Shown here piece by piece: positions 35,055-43,989 of a DNA stretch of 64,000 bases. Source of the stretch: Streptomyces sp. SID12501 (GTDB taxonomy: Bacteria; Actinomycetota; Actinomycetes; Streptomycetales; Streptomycetaceae). The translations under genes were made by a program, and so were the position numbers. The stretch spans positions 124,001 to 188,000 of the forward strand of contig NZ_JAAGLU010000018.1 of NCBI RefSeq assembly GCF_010550245.1, written 5' to 3'. The notes under the pieces are model-generated. The model was not told where the DNA came from. It worked only from the letters and a program-made list of their open reading frames with translations, and ran no database searches. Numbering within the stretch: the stretch's first letter is position 1; each line of letters opens with the position of its first letter.

Positions 35055-36077
35055 TCAGTACTGCTCGGTCTCCACGAAGCCGCCGTCCGCGTCGTTGTCC
35101 GCACCGAAGGCGTCGGCGGCGGCGGTCGGGTTGAATCCGGGCGGGCTGTCCTTCAGGGCCAGGCCCATGTCGGCCAGCTTCGCCTTGACCTCGTCGATGG
35201 ACTTCGCACCGAAGTTGCGGATGTCCAGCAGGTCCGCCTCGGAGCGGGCGACGAGCTCGCCCACCGAGTGGACGCCCTCGCGCTTCAGGCAGTTGTACGA
35301 ACGGACGGTGAGGTCCAGCTCCTCGATCGGCAGCACCAGATCGGCGGCGAGGGCGGCGTCCGTCGGGGACGGGCCCATGTCGATGCCCTCGGCGTCGATG
35401 TTGAGCTCACGGGCAAGCCCGAACAGCTCGACGAGCGTCTTACCGGCCGACGCCATGGCGTCACGGGGACGCATGGCCTGCTTGGTCTCGATGTCGACGA
35501 TCAGCTTGTCGAAGTCGGTGCGCTGCTCGACACGCGTGGCCTCGACCTTGTACGTGACCTTGAGAACCGGCGAGTAGATCGAGTCGACCGGAATACGCCC
35601 GATCTCCTGACCGACCTGCTTGTTCTGCACGGCGGAGACGTAGCCGCGACCGCGCTCGACGGTCAGCTCCATCTCCAGCTTGCCCTTGCCGTTGAGCGTG
35701 GCGAGGACGAGGTCGGGGTTGTGCACCTCGACACCGGCCGGCGGCGCGATGTCGGCGGCGGTGACGACGCCCGGGCCCTGCTTGCGCAGGTACATCACGA
35801 CCGGCTCGTCCTGCTCCGAGGAGACGACCAGCTGCTTGATGTTGAGGATGAGGTCGGTGACGTCCTCCTTGACGCCCGGCACGGTGGTGAACTCGTGCAG
35901 GACACCGTCGACGCGGATGGACGTGACCGCCGCACCCGGGATCGAGGAGAGGAGCGTACGACGCAGGGAGTTCCCGAGGGTGTAGCCGAAGCCCGGCTCC
36001 AGCGGCTCGATGACGAACCGGGAGCGGAACTCGTCGACGACTTCTTCGGTCAGGGATGGACGCTGAGCAATCAGCAC
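35055..36077 (-). CDS. rpoA: RNA polymerase alpha subunit, stand-alone copy
   Basis: A complete 340-residue RpoA. The N-terminal assembly domain (1-230) and C-terminal DNA-binding domain are intact, including the Arg in ELDLTVRSYNCLKREG and the LDIRNFGAKS turn that contact UP elements and activators. As far as I recall, it is nearly identical to the known Streptomyces RpoA. The GTG start has TGGAGG nine bases upstream. In streptomycetes rpoA normally sits between rpsD and rplQ; here neither is present and both neighbours are catabolic or unrelated genes. So this is probably a second copy rather than the operon member. No frameshift or missing key residue was noticed. Confidence 0.95.
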   Translation of the reverse strand: MLIAQRPSLTEEVVDEFRSRFVIEPLEPGFGYTLGNSLRRTLLSSIPGAAVTSIRVDGVLHEFTTVPGVKEDVTDLILNIKQLVVSSEQDEPVVMYLRKQGPGVVTAADIAPPAGVEVHNPDLVLATLNGKGKLEMELTVERGRGYVSAVQNKQVGQEIGRIPVDSIYSPVLKVTYKVEATRVEQRTDFDKLIVDIETKQAMRPRDAMASAGKTLVELFGLARELNIDAEGIDMGPSPTDAALAADLVLPIEELDLTVRSYNCLKREGVHSVGELVARSEADLLDIRNFGAKSIDEVKAKLADMGLALKDSPPGFNPTAAADAFGADNDADGGFVETEQY

Positions 36078-36736
36078 GGGGTGTTGCCTCCAGTGGTTTG
36101 GCGCCCAATATGTGACGCCATAGACGTAGAGGGTACGGGCGCCAAGGACCCTGCGGACTCCACAGCGGCCGAACGGCCCGTGTCCCGAGCCGGCGAGGAG
36201 ACTTTCAAACCTCCCGTCCGACCACCGAGCGCTAGGCGTTCCGGGCCGTGACGGAACAGCCGCTGGGCGCGGACGACGGCACGAAATACCTGTTCAGGGC
36301 GTTGTAGCCGTCACGTTGGCGGCTCCCAGGGCCGCCCAGAGCACGGTGGGCACCTCCCGGCACGACGAGTCGGGCGTTCCGGCACCAGCCGGAGTTCCCA
36401 AATGATTGACTCCGCTATCGGCGAAGTGACGGAGGCGAAACCCTCGGTATCCGCGGCGCCAAGAGCTGATCAGGCCCGACGTCCCCACCGGACGCGGCAT
36501 CCAGGACCCGTCCGACCAGTGACAGCACGCGGAAGGAGTGCCGCCCGGTGCCTGCCTGTGACCGACAAAAGCTGTGCAACCGGCAGAGACGGTGCGCAGT
36601 TGTGTCGTACGGCGGTCGCACCCCGGACGCATCTGCGCAGGAGCGTCACACAGGCTGCACACGCACTCTCGAAAGCCTCGCTACGTTTGCTCCCGGCTCG
36701 CTCACCCGTGCGAGAGTAAACACAGGAAGACCGTAG
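36078..36736. promoter_or_regulatory. Intergenic region upstream of rpoA copy and the Zn-ribbon protein
   Basis: 659 bp without a convincing gene. Near the rpoA side, TTGGCGCCC (36098-36106) and GGGCGCCAA (36137-36145) form a 9-bp perfect inverted repeat 21 bp upstream of the start. Read on the minus strand, TTGGCG followed 17 bases later by TATGGC is a possible promoter within it. GTTCCG/CGGAAC arms flank 36240-36257. The rest is uninformative. Confidence 0.5.
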
Positions 36737-37582
36737 ATGGACTACTGCTCCACGTGCTGTCGGCATCTCAACGGCGCCCTCGCGTGCCCCGGGTGCGGCG
36801 CCTACGCGCCGGACATCGTTCCCCTCGCCGACGCAACGCCCGCCCCGGCCTCCGCGACGGACGCGGTAACGCGGCAAGCCCCTGTCCACCTGTGGAACGA
36901 CGCGGAGTCCGGCGCCGAGGAAGCCCAGCGATACGGCCAACCGCCGCAGGATCACCCGTACGACAGCTCGGACGCCCCCTCACCCGCGCCGAATGGCCGG
37001 GCGGCGCGGCGTCGTCAGCGGGAACGCTGGAAGAAGACGCAGCGCAGAGCTTTGGTCGCCACCGCGGTCGCACTGGTCGGCGGAGGCATGACCGCCTTCT
37101 CGCTGAACCGCCAGGCACCGGACCGGACGCAGGCGGCCTCCGCGCCGGACAGGGAGACCATGGGAGGCGCGGAGGAGCAGCTCACGGATCCCACGCCCGT
37201 CTCGTCGACGCCGACCGACACGCAGCGGGCGAAGCACACCTCGTCCGCCACCCTGCCCTCCGCGCCGGACGCGCCGCACGAACAGGCCGCGGCCACATCC
37301 CAGGCCACGCCGGCGACACAGGTGATCCGCCGGCAGGGCGTCACGGTTCCCCTCGCGGCGATGACGGCCTCGGCCGATTCGCAGTCGGCCTCCACCGCCT
37401 CCGATGCCACGGACACCGTTACGGAGACCACGGCCTCATCCACCCCCTCGGCCACCGACAGCACCACCACGTCGGGCACGGACACCTCGTCGGCAAGCGC
37501 CTCGCCGTCCGAGTCGTCCGAGTCCTCCTCGACGTCCTCGTCGTCGGAGCTCTGTCTGCTCGGACTGGTGTGCGTCAGCTGA
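36737..37582 (+). CDS. Zn-ribbon, single-membrane-span, Ser/Thr-rich surface protein
   Basis: A 281-residue protein of a kind common in Streptomyces. The N-terminus carries CSTCCRHLNGALACPGCG, a four- to five-Cys zinc-ribbon-like motif. A basic stretch (RRRQRERWKKTQRR) and one hydrophobic helix (about 104-120) follow. The remaining 160 residues are Ser/Thr/Ala-rich low complexity, ending LCLLGLVCVS. It is probably an inward Zn-ribbon with an exterior tail. Function unknown. AGGAAG precedes the ATG. Confidence 0.8.
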   Translation: MDYCSTCCRHLNGALACPGCGAYAPDIVPLADATPAPASATDAVTRQAPVHLWNDAESGAEEAQRYGQPPQDHPYDSSDAPSPAPNGRAARRRQRERWKKTQRRALVATAVALVGGGMTAFSLNRQAPDRTQAASAPDRETMGGAEEQLTDPTPVSSTPTDTQRAKHTSSATLPSAPDAPHEQAAATSQATPATQVIRRQGVTVPLAAMTASADSQSASTASDATDTVTETTASSTPSATDSTTTSGTDTSSASASPSESSESSSTSSSSELCLLGLVCVS

Positions 37583-37618
37583 TCACGTGCGCCCGGGAGG
37601 CCGGTCGGCGCCCGCGGG

Positions 37619-38467
37619 TTACGGCCGGCCCGCTCCCGGCACGGTGACCTGGAGGGTCAGCACCTGGCCCGTGCCGGGCGCCACCAGCTCGGGCTCGGTC
37701 ATGCCCTGCCATTGCGCCGCCACGATGAACAAGGTCGTCCCGTCGGGACCGCCCAGTGCGCAGGCGAAACAGCCACGGTCCAGTGCCACGGTCTGCAGCA
37801 CCGTCCCGCCCTCGGCGACGCGCACGCACCGCCGGTTGGGGACGTCGGCGTACCAGACGGCGTTCCGCGCGTCGACGCAGATACCGTCCGGGGTGCCCTG
37901 CCCGAGGTCGGCCCAGACACGTCGGTCGGACAGCGCGCCGTCCGTGTCGATGTCGAAGGCCACCAGGTTGTGGCGGTAGGAGTCCGCGACGATCAGCGTG
38001 GAGTTGTCCGGGGTGACCGCCATACCGTTGGGAAACGCGATGTCGTCGGCCACCTGGCGCACGGAGCCGTCGGGTGTGGCCAGGTGGACGAAACCGGGCT
38101 TGACCGCCTCGCCTGCCATCGGGTCGAAGCCGGCGCGGTTGACGTAGGCGTTGCCTCGGCCGTCCACCACGATGTCGTTCCAGCCGGGCCGGCCGAGGTC
38201 CGCGTGTGTGACCAGGGTGCCGTCCGGCTCCCGGCGCAGCAGCAGCCCGTCGGGGGACGAGACGATCACGAGCCGGCCGTCCGGCAGCCAGGCGGTGCAC
38301 AGCGGCAACGACGCCACCTGGGCGATCACCTCGCTGCGGCCGGCGAGGTCGACGGAGATGACCTCGCCGGCGGACCAGTCGGAGAAGTACAGGCGGTCGC
38401 CGTGCCAGCGCGGAGACTCCAACAGTCCCCTGCCCGTGAGCAGTGTCCGTACCTCGGTCATCGTCAC
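37619..38467 (-). CDS. SMP-30/gluconolactonase-like beta-propeller protein
   Basis: A 282-residue six-blade propeller of the SMP-30/LRE family, which hydrolyses lactones or related esters using a divalent metal. LLESPRWHGDRLYFSDW at the N-terminus contributes the Glu ligand, WNDIVVDGRGNAYV the Asn, and PNGMAVTPDNSTLIVADSY the Asn/Asp ligands. Several in-frame starts are possible (38470, 38467, 38461); AAGGG fits 38467 best. The substrate is not apparent. Confidence 0.88.
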   Translation of the reverse strand: MTMTEVRTLLTGRGLLESPRWHGDRLYFSDWSAGEVISVDLAGRSEVIAQVASLPLCTAWLPDGRLVIVSSPDGLLLRREPDGTLVTHADLGRPGWNDIVVDGRGNAYVNRAGFDPMAGEAVKPGFVHLATPDGSVRQVADDIAFPNGMAVTPDNSTLIVADSYRHNLVAFDIDTDGALSDRRVWADLGQGTPDGICVDARNAVWYADVPNRRCVRVAEGGTVLQTVALDRGCFACALGGPDGTTLFIVAAQWQGMTEPELVAPGTGQVLTLQVTVPGAGRP

Positions 38468-38615
38468 CACAGCCCTTCGCCTGGCCGGTCGTGCGCCGGC
38501 GCCTCCACATCTATACGAACACCGGGTGGCCGGCTCGGCAGGCTCCCCGAAGCCCGGGGCTGGGGAGTCGGCCGCGGGGGCTGTCGAGCGCGGCCGACTC
38601 CTGTGCGTACGGCTG

Positions 38616-39401
38616 TCAGCTGATGCGGTGCACTCGCTGGGTGGTGAGCTCGTAGCGGGCGCCGACGATGGTCAGTGCGCCCGAGTCCACCTTCGCGGCG
38701 AGGTCCGGCTCCGCCGCGAGGCGTGCACGTATGAGCCGTATGTTGGCGTCGATCGTCGCGTCGACGCGCGCGTCGCCCGTCTTGCTGTGATCGATGGCCG
38801 GGCTGATCTGGTCGGCCAGGTACTGGATGTGGGCGGGCAGCTTCCCGCCCGACTCGTCCGCCTGGACCGTCGCCTTCACCGCTCCGCACGACTGGTGGCC
38901 GAGCACCATGAGCAGGGGGATCCCCAGTTCGAGCACGCCGTACGCGAGGCTGCCGAGCACGGCCTCGTCGAGGACCTGACCCCCGCTGCGTATGGTCATC
39001 AGATCGCCGAGACCCTGGTCGAAGACCATCTCCGGAGGCACCCGGGAGTCGATGCAGCCGAGGACGAGAGCGAAGGGGTGCTGACTGGTCGTCAGTGCCT
39101 GCCGGACAGCGGGGGACTCGTCGGGGTGCTGCTGACGGAAGGTGCGCCAGCGGCGGTTGCCCGCGGACAGCTCCCGCAGCGCCTCCTCGGCGGTGGTGGG
39201 CCGCTTTCGCGGAATGGCGGTGGGGGGTGCGGCGACCGCGGGTTCGGCGCCGATGGCCAGGCCTGCGCCGAGAACGGCGGTCCCGGTGAGCGCGGCGCGC
39301 AGGAGCGAGCGCCGGGCGGGGGGTGTCGCGCCGGGGACCGGGGCGACGGATGCCGTCCGCTGCGGGTGGACGGCGGTGTGGGGTGCTGGGTCAGAGTTCA
39401 C
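38616..39401 (-). CDS. Beta-class carbonic anhydrase with Tat signal
   Basis: A 261-residue secreted carbonic anhydrase. The N-terminal RRSLLRAAL followed by a hydrophobic stretch is a twin-arginine signal. The zinc site is given by LGCIDSR (Cys, Asp, Arg) and GHQSCGAV (His, Cys). It interconverts CO2 and bicarbonate outside the membrane. The GTG at 39401 is chosen because the longer alternative reads through promoter-like DNA; there is no ribosome site. A GGAAC box followed by CGTT about 18 bases later lies just upstream and would place a transcript start close to this GTG, so a leaderless message is possible. Confidence 0.88.
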   Translation of the reverse strand: MNSDPAPHTAVHPQRTASVAPVPGATPPARRSLLRAALTGTAVLGAGLAIGAEPAVAAPPTAIPRKRPTTAEEALRELSAGNRRWRTFRQQHPDESPAVRQALTTSQHPFALVLGCIDSRVPPEMVFDQGLGDLMTIRSGGQVLDEAVLGSLAYGVLELGIPLLMVLGHQSCGAVKATVQADESGGKLPAHIQYLADQISPAIDHSKTGDARVDATIDANIRLIRARLAAEPDLAAKVDSGALTIVGARYELTTQRVHRIS

Positions 39402-39665
39402 GGAAGGGAACGTATGTCCGGCCCGACGCCGTTCCGTTCGGGTTGCCGGTTCATGATCAAACGTTGAACCGTTCTTGACGGCTCCGAGGGATTCCCTTGG
39501 CCAGGGCGCGAGTTGCGGGCCGGCGCCTCGGTCCTCCCGCAACAACCACCCGACCGGCGTACAGCTCACTACCATCGAACACCGGACGGTGACGCCTTCG
39601 TCCGCTGCTGATTCCCGCGTACCCGCATGTCCGCATGTCCGCGCATTCCGATCGCAGGGAGCTCC

Positions 39666-40877
39666 ATGAGATCCGGTCGATTACGCACCCGCGCCACAGC
39701 CGCCGCAGTCACGCTCGCACTCCTCGCAGTCGGCTCGGGCCAGGCGTTCGCGCACACCCCCTGGCCACCAGTACCACCGCAGTACACCGCCGTCGACCTC
39801 GGCACCCTCGGCGGGAGCGGCAGCTACGGAGTCGCGCTCGACCGCGACACGGTGGTCGGCAACTCCGAGACCGCCGGCGCCGAGTGGCACGCCTTCGCGT
39901 ACGACCGCTCCACGCACGTCATCACCGATCTCGGCACGCTCGGAGGCAGTTCGAGCAGCGCGGTCGGCGTCCAGGGCCGCCATGTCATCGGCAACGCCAC
40001 GCTGGCCGACGGCAATCGGCGCGGGTTCGTCTATGACCTGCGAACCCGCCGTATGCAGGCGCTGGGCACCTTCGGCGGCACCGACAGCCAGGTCACGGCC
40101 ATCAGCAGCGGCCACACCGTGGTGGGCAGCGCCAGGACACCCGGCAACCAGAGCACGCACGCCTTCGTGTACGACATACGCACCGACGTCATGACCGACC
40201 TCGGCACCCCGGCCGGACCGGCGGGGGTCAGTAGCCCGATCGGGATCTCCCAGGGCCGCTTCGTCGCGGGAACCTGGAACGTCCCCGGGGCTCAGTACGA
40301 CGGAGGCCGGCCCTTCGTCTACGACCTGCGCACCCACGTCATGACCGACGTCGGCGTCCACGGCGGTGTCCACAGCAAGGCCACCTCGTTCAGCGGCCAC
40401 ACGATCGTCGGCATCACCCAGCCTCAACCCAGCAGCGGCACGGGCGAGTTGCCTCCCGTTCACGGCTTCGCCTACGACATCCGCACCGGGATCTGGACCG
40501 ACCTCGGCGCCGAGATGGCCTCCCAGCCACTCGTCACCGGGCACACCGTCGTCGCGAGCAACCGCCCTGCCGCGTACGCCCTGGACCTCACCACCCTGAC
40601 CGTGACGCCCTTCGGTCCGGGGCCCGGCAGAACCGGCATCGACGGGGTCAGCGGACAGCTCGTCGTCGGGGAAGCCTTCCCCGGCCCCTTCTGCTACGTG
40701 TATCGCATCGACACCCAGCGCCTCACGCAGCTGCACGCCCTGGGCGGCGTCCAGGCGACGGCAAGCGGTGTCGACCGGCACGGCTCCGTCACCGGCTCCA
40801 GCGCCACCGCGCCGCCGGACCCTTCCACTCCCGACGGGCCCTACCACGCCACGCTCTGGACCCTCTCCGTCACCTGA
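39666..40877 (+). CDS. Secreted HAF-repeat protein
   Basis: A 403-residue exported protein with a signal peptide (hydrophobic segment near 11-28, GQAFA cut). It is built of about eight short repeats with the pattern DLGTLGG...AFVYD.T...M.DLGT, the HAF/WD-like extracellular repeat found in many streptomycetes. A beta-propeller-like structure is probable. No catalytic residues are visible. GGGAG sits five bases before the ATG. Divergent from the carbonic anhydrase. Confidence 0.85.
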   Translation: MRSGRLRTRATAAAVTLALLAVGSGQAFAHTPWPPVPPQYTAVDLGTLGGSGSYGVALDRDTVVGNSETAGAEWHAFAYDRSTHVITDLGTLGGSSSSAVGVQGRHVIGNATLADGNRRGFVYDLRTRRMQALGTFGGTDSQVTAISSGHTVVGSARTPGNQSTHAFVYDIRTDVMTDLGTPAGPAGVSSPIGISQGRFVAGTWNVPGAQYDGGRPFVYDLRTHVMTDVGVHGGVHSKATSFSGHTIVGITQPQPSSGTGELPPVHGFAYDIRTGIWTDLGAEMASQPLVTGHTVVASNRPAAYALDLTTLTVTPFGPGPGRTGIDGVSGQLVVGEAFPGPFCYVYRIDTQRLTQLHALGGVQATASGVDRHGSVTGSSATAPPDPSTPDGPYHATLWTLSVT

Positions 40878-41003
40878 CACCCGTACCACGGGCCGCCCGC
40901 GGTACCGCTCCGGGCGGCAGCGGACACCCGTGAACGGCGAACCGAAGCCGCACCGTGCCGGAGGCGACAATCCAGCGCGGTGCGGTGGTCCTGCGAGGTC
41001 AGG

Positions 41004-41279
41004 TCACCTGGCGTTGAAGCTGTACGACCCCGCCCCGGCCCGGTATACCTTGTGGGCCGCACCGCCCGACGTGTCGTTCCGTACGAAGGTGACGCCCCGG
41101 GGCGCGGTGACGGGCCTGTCCTGAGTGGGGGCCCAGATCTCCGCGTCCGTGTTGTACGGGATGGTGACCGCCAGGTCGATCCGGCCGTCCGGGCGGCGGC
41201 GCCACTCCGAGCACACCGTGCCGCGCACGGTGTCGATCGCGGCTCTGACGTGGTCGAGGGTCGCCGGTGCCAGGTCGGT
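41004..41279 (-). pseudogene. C-terminal remnant of an alpha-L-rhamnosidase (GH78)
   Basis: About 91 codons ending in a stop encode a sequence that resembles the final beta-sandwich of GH78 rhamnosidases: SEWRRRPDGRIDLAVTIPYNT, then VYRAGAGSYSF. The catalytic barrel and everything before it are missing. A TEGTEGTEG-coding repeat abuts the left break. The family assignment is by eye from the short C-terminal motif and is tentative. Confidence 0.5.
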
Positions 41280-41526
41280 GCCCTCTGTGCCCTCTGTGCC
41301 CTCGGTGTTCTTCGGGACGCGGCTGTTGACCCCAGAGCCTGCAATGCCACGGCCTTGCCGACCGTCTCGTCCTCTGGCCGGCACTCGCGGCCTTCTCGGC
41401 GTCAACAGCGGACAGATTCGGCCGCCGGACGGCAAGTAGGCGACATGCGGGGACGGGCAGGGAGCGGATGCGCTGGGATGACCCGAACCATCACGGAACC
41501 ATCGAAAGCGGCCGGGTGAGGCGTAC

Positions 41527-43482
41527 ATGCGCGACTTTGTCGAGGCGGAGTCAGCACAAGCAGCAGGAGTCGGTCGTCCGGATGCGTGCCCGTGCGGCAC
41601 GGTGGTTCGCGACGGTGGGCCGGGAGAGGCGGAGGAACGGTTTCGCGGGCTGCTCGAAGCCGCGCCGGACGCCATGGTCATCGTCGACGGCACCGGGACC
41701 ATCAGACTGGTCAACGCCCAGACCGAGGCCGTCTTCGGCCACCGGCGCGAGGAGTTGCTCGGTCGACCGGTCGAGGTGCTGGTGCCGCACCGTTTCCGCA
41801 GCCATCACACCCGGCACCGCGACGACTACGCGGTCAACCGGCAGGTACGTCCGATGGGCGCCGGTCTCGAACTGCACGGGCTGCGCAAGGACGGTACCGA
41901 GTTCCCCGTGGAGATCAGCCTCAGTCCCCTGGAGACCGCCGACGGACTGCTCATGTCCGCCGCCGTCCGCGACGTCAGTGACCGCAGGGCCGCCGAGGCG
42001 CGGATCAACGAGCTCGCCGCGATCGTCGAGTCGTCCCAGGACGCCATCCTGGCCAAGACTCTCGACGGGCACATCACCTACTGGAACGCCGCCGCGCACC
42101 GGCTTTACGGCTACTCGGCCGAGGAGGTCATCGGCCGGCACGTGACCCTGCTCGCCCCGCCCGGGGCACGGGACGAGATCGACGTCCTCCTGGAGCGGTT
42201 GCGCGACGGAGAGAAGGTCGAGCACTTCGAAACGCTGCGCCTCACCAGAACCGGAGTGCTGCTGGACGTCGACGTCACGCTGTGGCCGACCCGGAACACC
42301 CACGGCAAGGTGGTCGGCGCCTGCGCCATCGTGCGGGACATCAGCGACCGCAAGCGCGCGGAGGCCGAACTCACCACCCTGTACGAGCAGCAGCGCCACA
42401 TCGCCCTGACCCTGCAACGCAGTCTCATGGGTACGCCGCCCGCCATCCCGGGCCTGGCGACGGCCAGCCGCTACCGGCCCGCGACCCAGGGCGCGGGCGT
42501 GGGCGGCGACTGGTTCGATCTGGTGCCGCTGGGCGCCGGCCGCGTCGGCGTCCTGATCGGCGACGTGATGGGCCGCGGTCTGGAAGCCGCCGCGGTCATG
42601 GGCCAGTTACGCTCGGCCGCGCACGCGCTCGCCAAGACCGACATGCAGCCCCGCCAGCTCATGCAGGCCCTCGACGCGGTCGTCGCCGACCTCGCCGTAC
42701 CCGACCAGCTCGTCACCTGCTGCTACCTGGTCATCGCGCCGGACGCCGGGTCCGTGACCGTCTGCTCCGCCGGCCATCTGCCGGTCCTCGTCGTCGGCCC
42801 CGGCAACGGTGTCCGCAGCCTTCCCACGCCCGTCAACGCTCCGCTCGGCGTGGGCGGCATCCTCTACGAACAGTCCTGTGAGGCCGTCCCGCCGGGCGCG
42901 ACCCTCGTCCTCTACACGGACGGTCTTGTCGAAACCCCGGGCAGCGACATCGAGGACCAGGTCGACGAACTCACTGCCGTCCTCGACAGGTTCTTCAGGG
43001 ACACTCCCTGTCTGGAAGCGGCCGCCGACCATGTGCTCGCCGCCCTGCTTCCCGACCCGGAGAGCCACAACGACGACGTCACCCTGCTGTTCGCCCAGCT
43101 CCCGGCCGCACCGCTGACCACCCTGACCACCGGACTTCCCGCCGTCGCGACGTCCGTACGGGAGGGGCGCGCGTTCCTCCACAAAGCTCTCGTCTCCTGG
43201 GGCTGCGCCGCAGCGGCGGACAACGCCCTCCTGCTGCTCGCCGAAATCCTGACCAACGCCGTGCTGCACGCCGAGGGCCCCCTCGGGCTGCACCTGAGCC
43301 GTTCCGACTCCGACCTGACGGTCGAGGTGAGCGACCACAGCCCTCAGCTCCCCCAGCCCCGCCTGGCAACCGCGGACGACGAGTCCGGGCGGGGCCTGCT
43401 CCTCGTCCGCGCTCTCGCCGACAACTGGGGCGTCCGCCCCACCGACGAGGGAAAGACCACGTGGTTCACCCTCAAACTGTGA
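41527..43482 (+). CDS. PAS-PAS-PP2C phosphatase with anti-sigma-type ATPase domain
   Basis: A 651-residue stress-signalling protein. Order: PAS 1 (about 37-150, EERFRGLLEAAPDAMVIVD), PAS 2 (about 160-285), SpoIIE-type PP2C phosphatase (about 310-500, with GGDWFDLVPL, GDVMGRG and NDDVTLL metal-binding segments) and a C-terminal HATPase of RsbW type (about 510-651). It likely dephosphorylates an anti-sigma-factor antagonist in response to a small-molecule, redox or light signal sensed by PAS, and may itself have kinase capacity. Upstream GTGAGG supports the ATG. Confidence 0.9.
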   Translation: MRDFVEAESAQAAGVGRPDACPCGTVVRDGGPGEAEERFRGLLEAAPDAMVIVDGTGTIRLVNAQTEAVFGHRREELLGRPVEVLVPHRFRSHHTRHRDDYAVNRQVRPMGAGLELHGLRKDGTEFPVEISLSPLETADGLLMSAAVRDVSDRRAAEARINELAAIVESSQDAILAKTLDGHITYWNAAAHRLYGYSAEEVIGRHVTLLAPPGARDEIDVLLERLRDGEKVEHFETLRLTRTGVLLDVDVTLWPTRNTHGKVVGACAIVRDISDRKRAEAELTTLYEQQRHIALTLQRSLMGTPPAIPGLATASRYRPATQGAGVGGDWFDLVPLGAGRVGVLIGDVMGRGLEAAAVMGQLRSAAHALAKTDMQPRQLMQALDAVVADLAVPDQLVTCCYLVIAPDAGSVTVCSAGHLPVLVVGPGNGVRSLPTPVNAPLGVGGILYEQSCEAVPPGATLVLYTDGLVETPGSDIEDQVDELTAVLDRFFRDTPCLEAAADHVLAALLPDPESHNDDVTLLFAQLPAAPLTTLTTGLPAVATSVREGRAFLHKALVSWGCAAAADNALLLLAEILTNAVLHAEGPLGLHLSRSDSDLTVEVSDHSPQLPQPRLATADDESGRGLLLVRALADNWGVRPTDEGKTTWFTLKL

Positions 43483-43544
43483 CTGTGACTGTGCCGCACA
43501 GCGTCCGGGCCGACGCAGTGCGCTTCGGCGATGTGGGCGGCCTC

Positions 43545-43828
43545 CCGGGCGATGCGGGAAGCATGACCGTCGCGATGTCCTCCGCCGACTCCAGCAGGCT
43601 CAACTCCGGTACGCCGTCGCCCGGATCGGGGTTCCAGCGGCCCGCCCGACCTCCCCCCACCGGAAGCCGAGCGGGCCGCCGGGGATCACCGGTTCGCCGG
43701 TGACCCCGTCCAGGACGACCGTCTTGAACGCCGCGTTCTCCTTGAGACGGTGCCGTCCTCGGCGTGCGGGCATCCGGCCCTCTCCGGCGTCCCGCCGGCC
43801 GTGCCGCCCGGTCTCCTCGCTCTCCATG
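43545..43828 (-). pseudogene. Decayed gene fragment, possibly nitrate reductase alpha subunit (NarG)
   Basis: Read in two frames, this stretch gives VVLDGVTGEPVIPGGPLGFRW followed, after a frameshift near 43640, by RWNPDPGDGVPELSLLES. That pairing resembles a segment of actinobacterial NarG. No intact ORF covers it and no other nar gene is present. The identification is by pattern only. Confidence 0.35.
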
Positions 43829-43865
43829 GGTGTGAACGGTAGGCGGCGCCGCGTACGCGCACCCT

Positions 43866-43879
43866 GGGCCGAACGGCCC
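43866..43879. promoter_or_regulatory. GGGCC-type palindrome, copy 1
   Basis: GGGCCGAACGGCCC, 37 bp upstream of the decayed fragment's ATG. The same 14-mer core occurs at 44363-44376 and a near match at 45651. Possibly a binding site of a DevR/OsdR-type regulator; inferred. Confidence 0.5.
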
Positions 43880-43989
43880 TGTCCCTGAGCCCGTCCGGCC
43901 CTGCGGGGAGCAGGCGCACCGCGCCGGAGGTCCTGGCCCGGTGAGCCGCCGGTCCCGGTCCCGGGCGGGCTTCGGCCCGTCTGCGGCAA

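Noticed and set aside
36402..36719. 105-codon plus-strand ORF upstream of the Zn-ribbon protein
   Set aside because: Arg/Ala/Ser-rich shadow-like composition with no recognisable motif or start signal.
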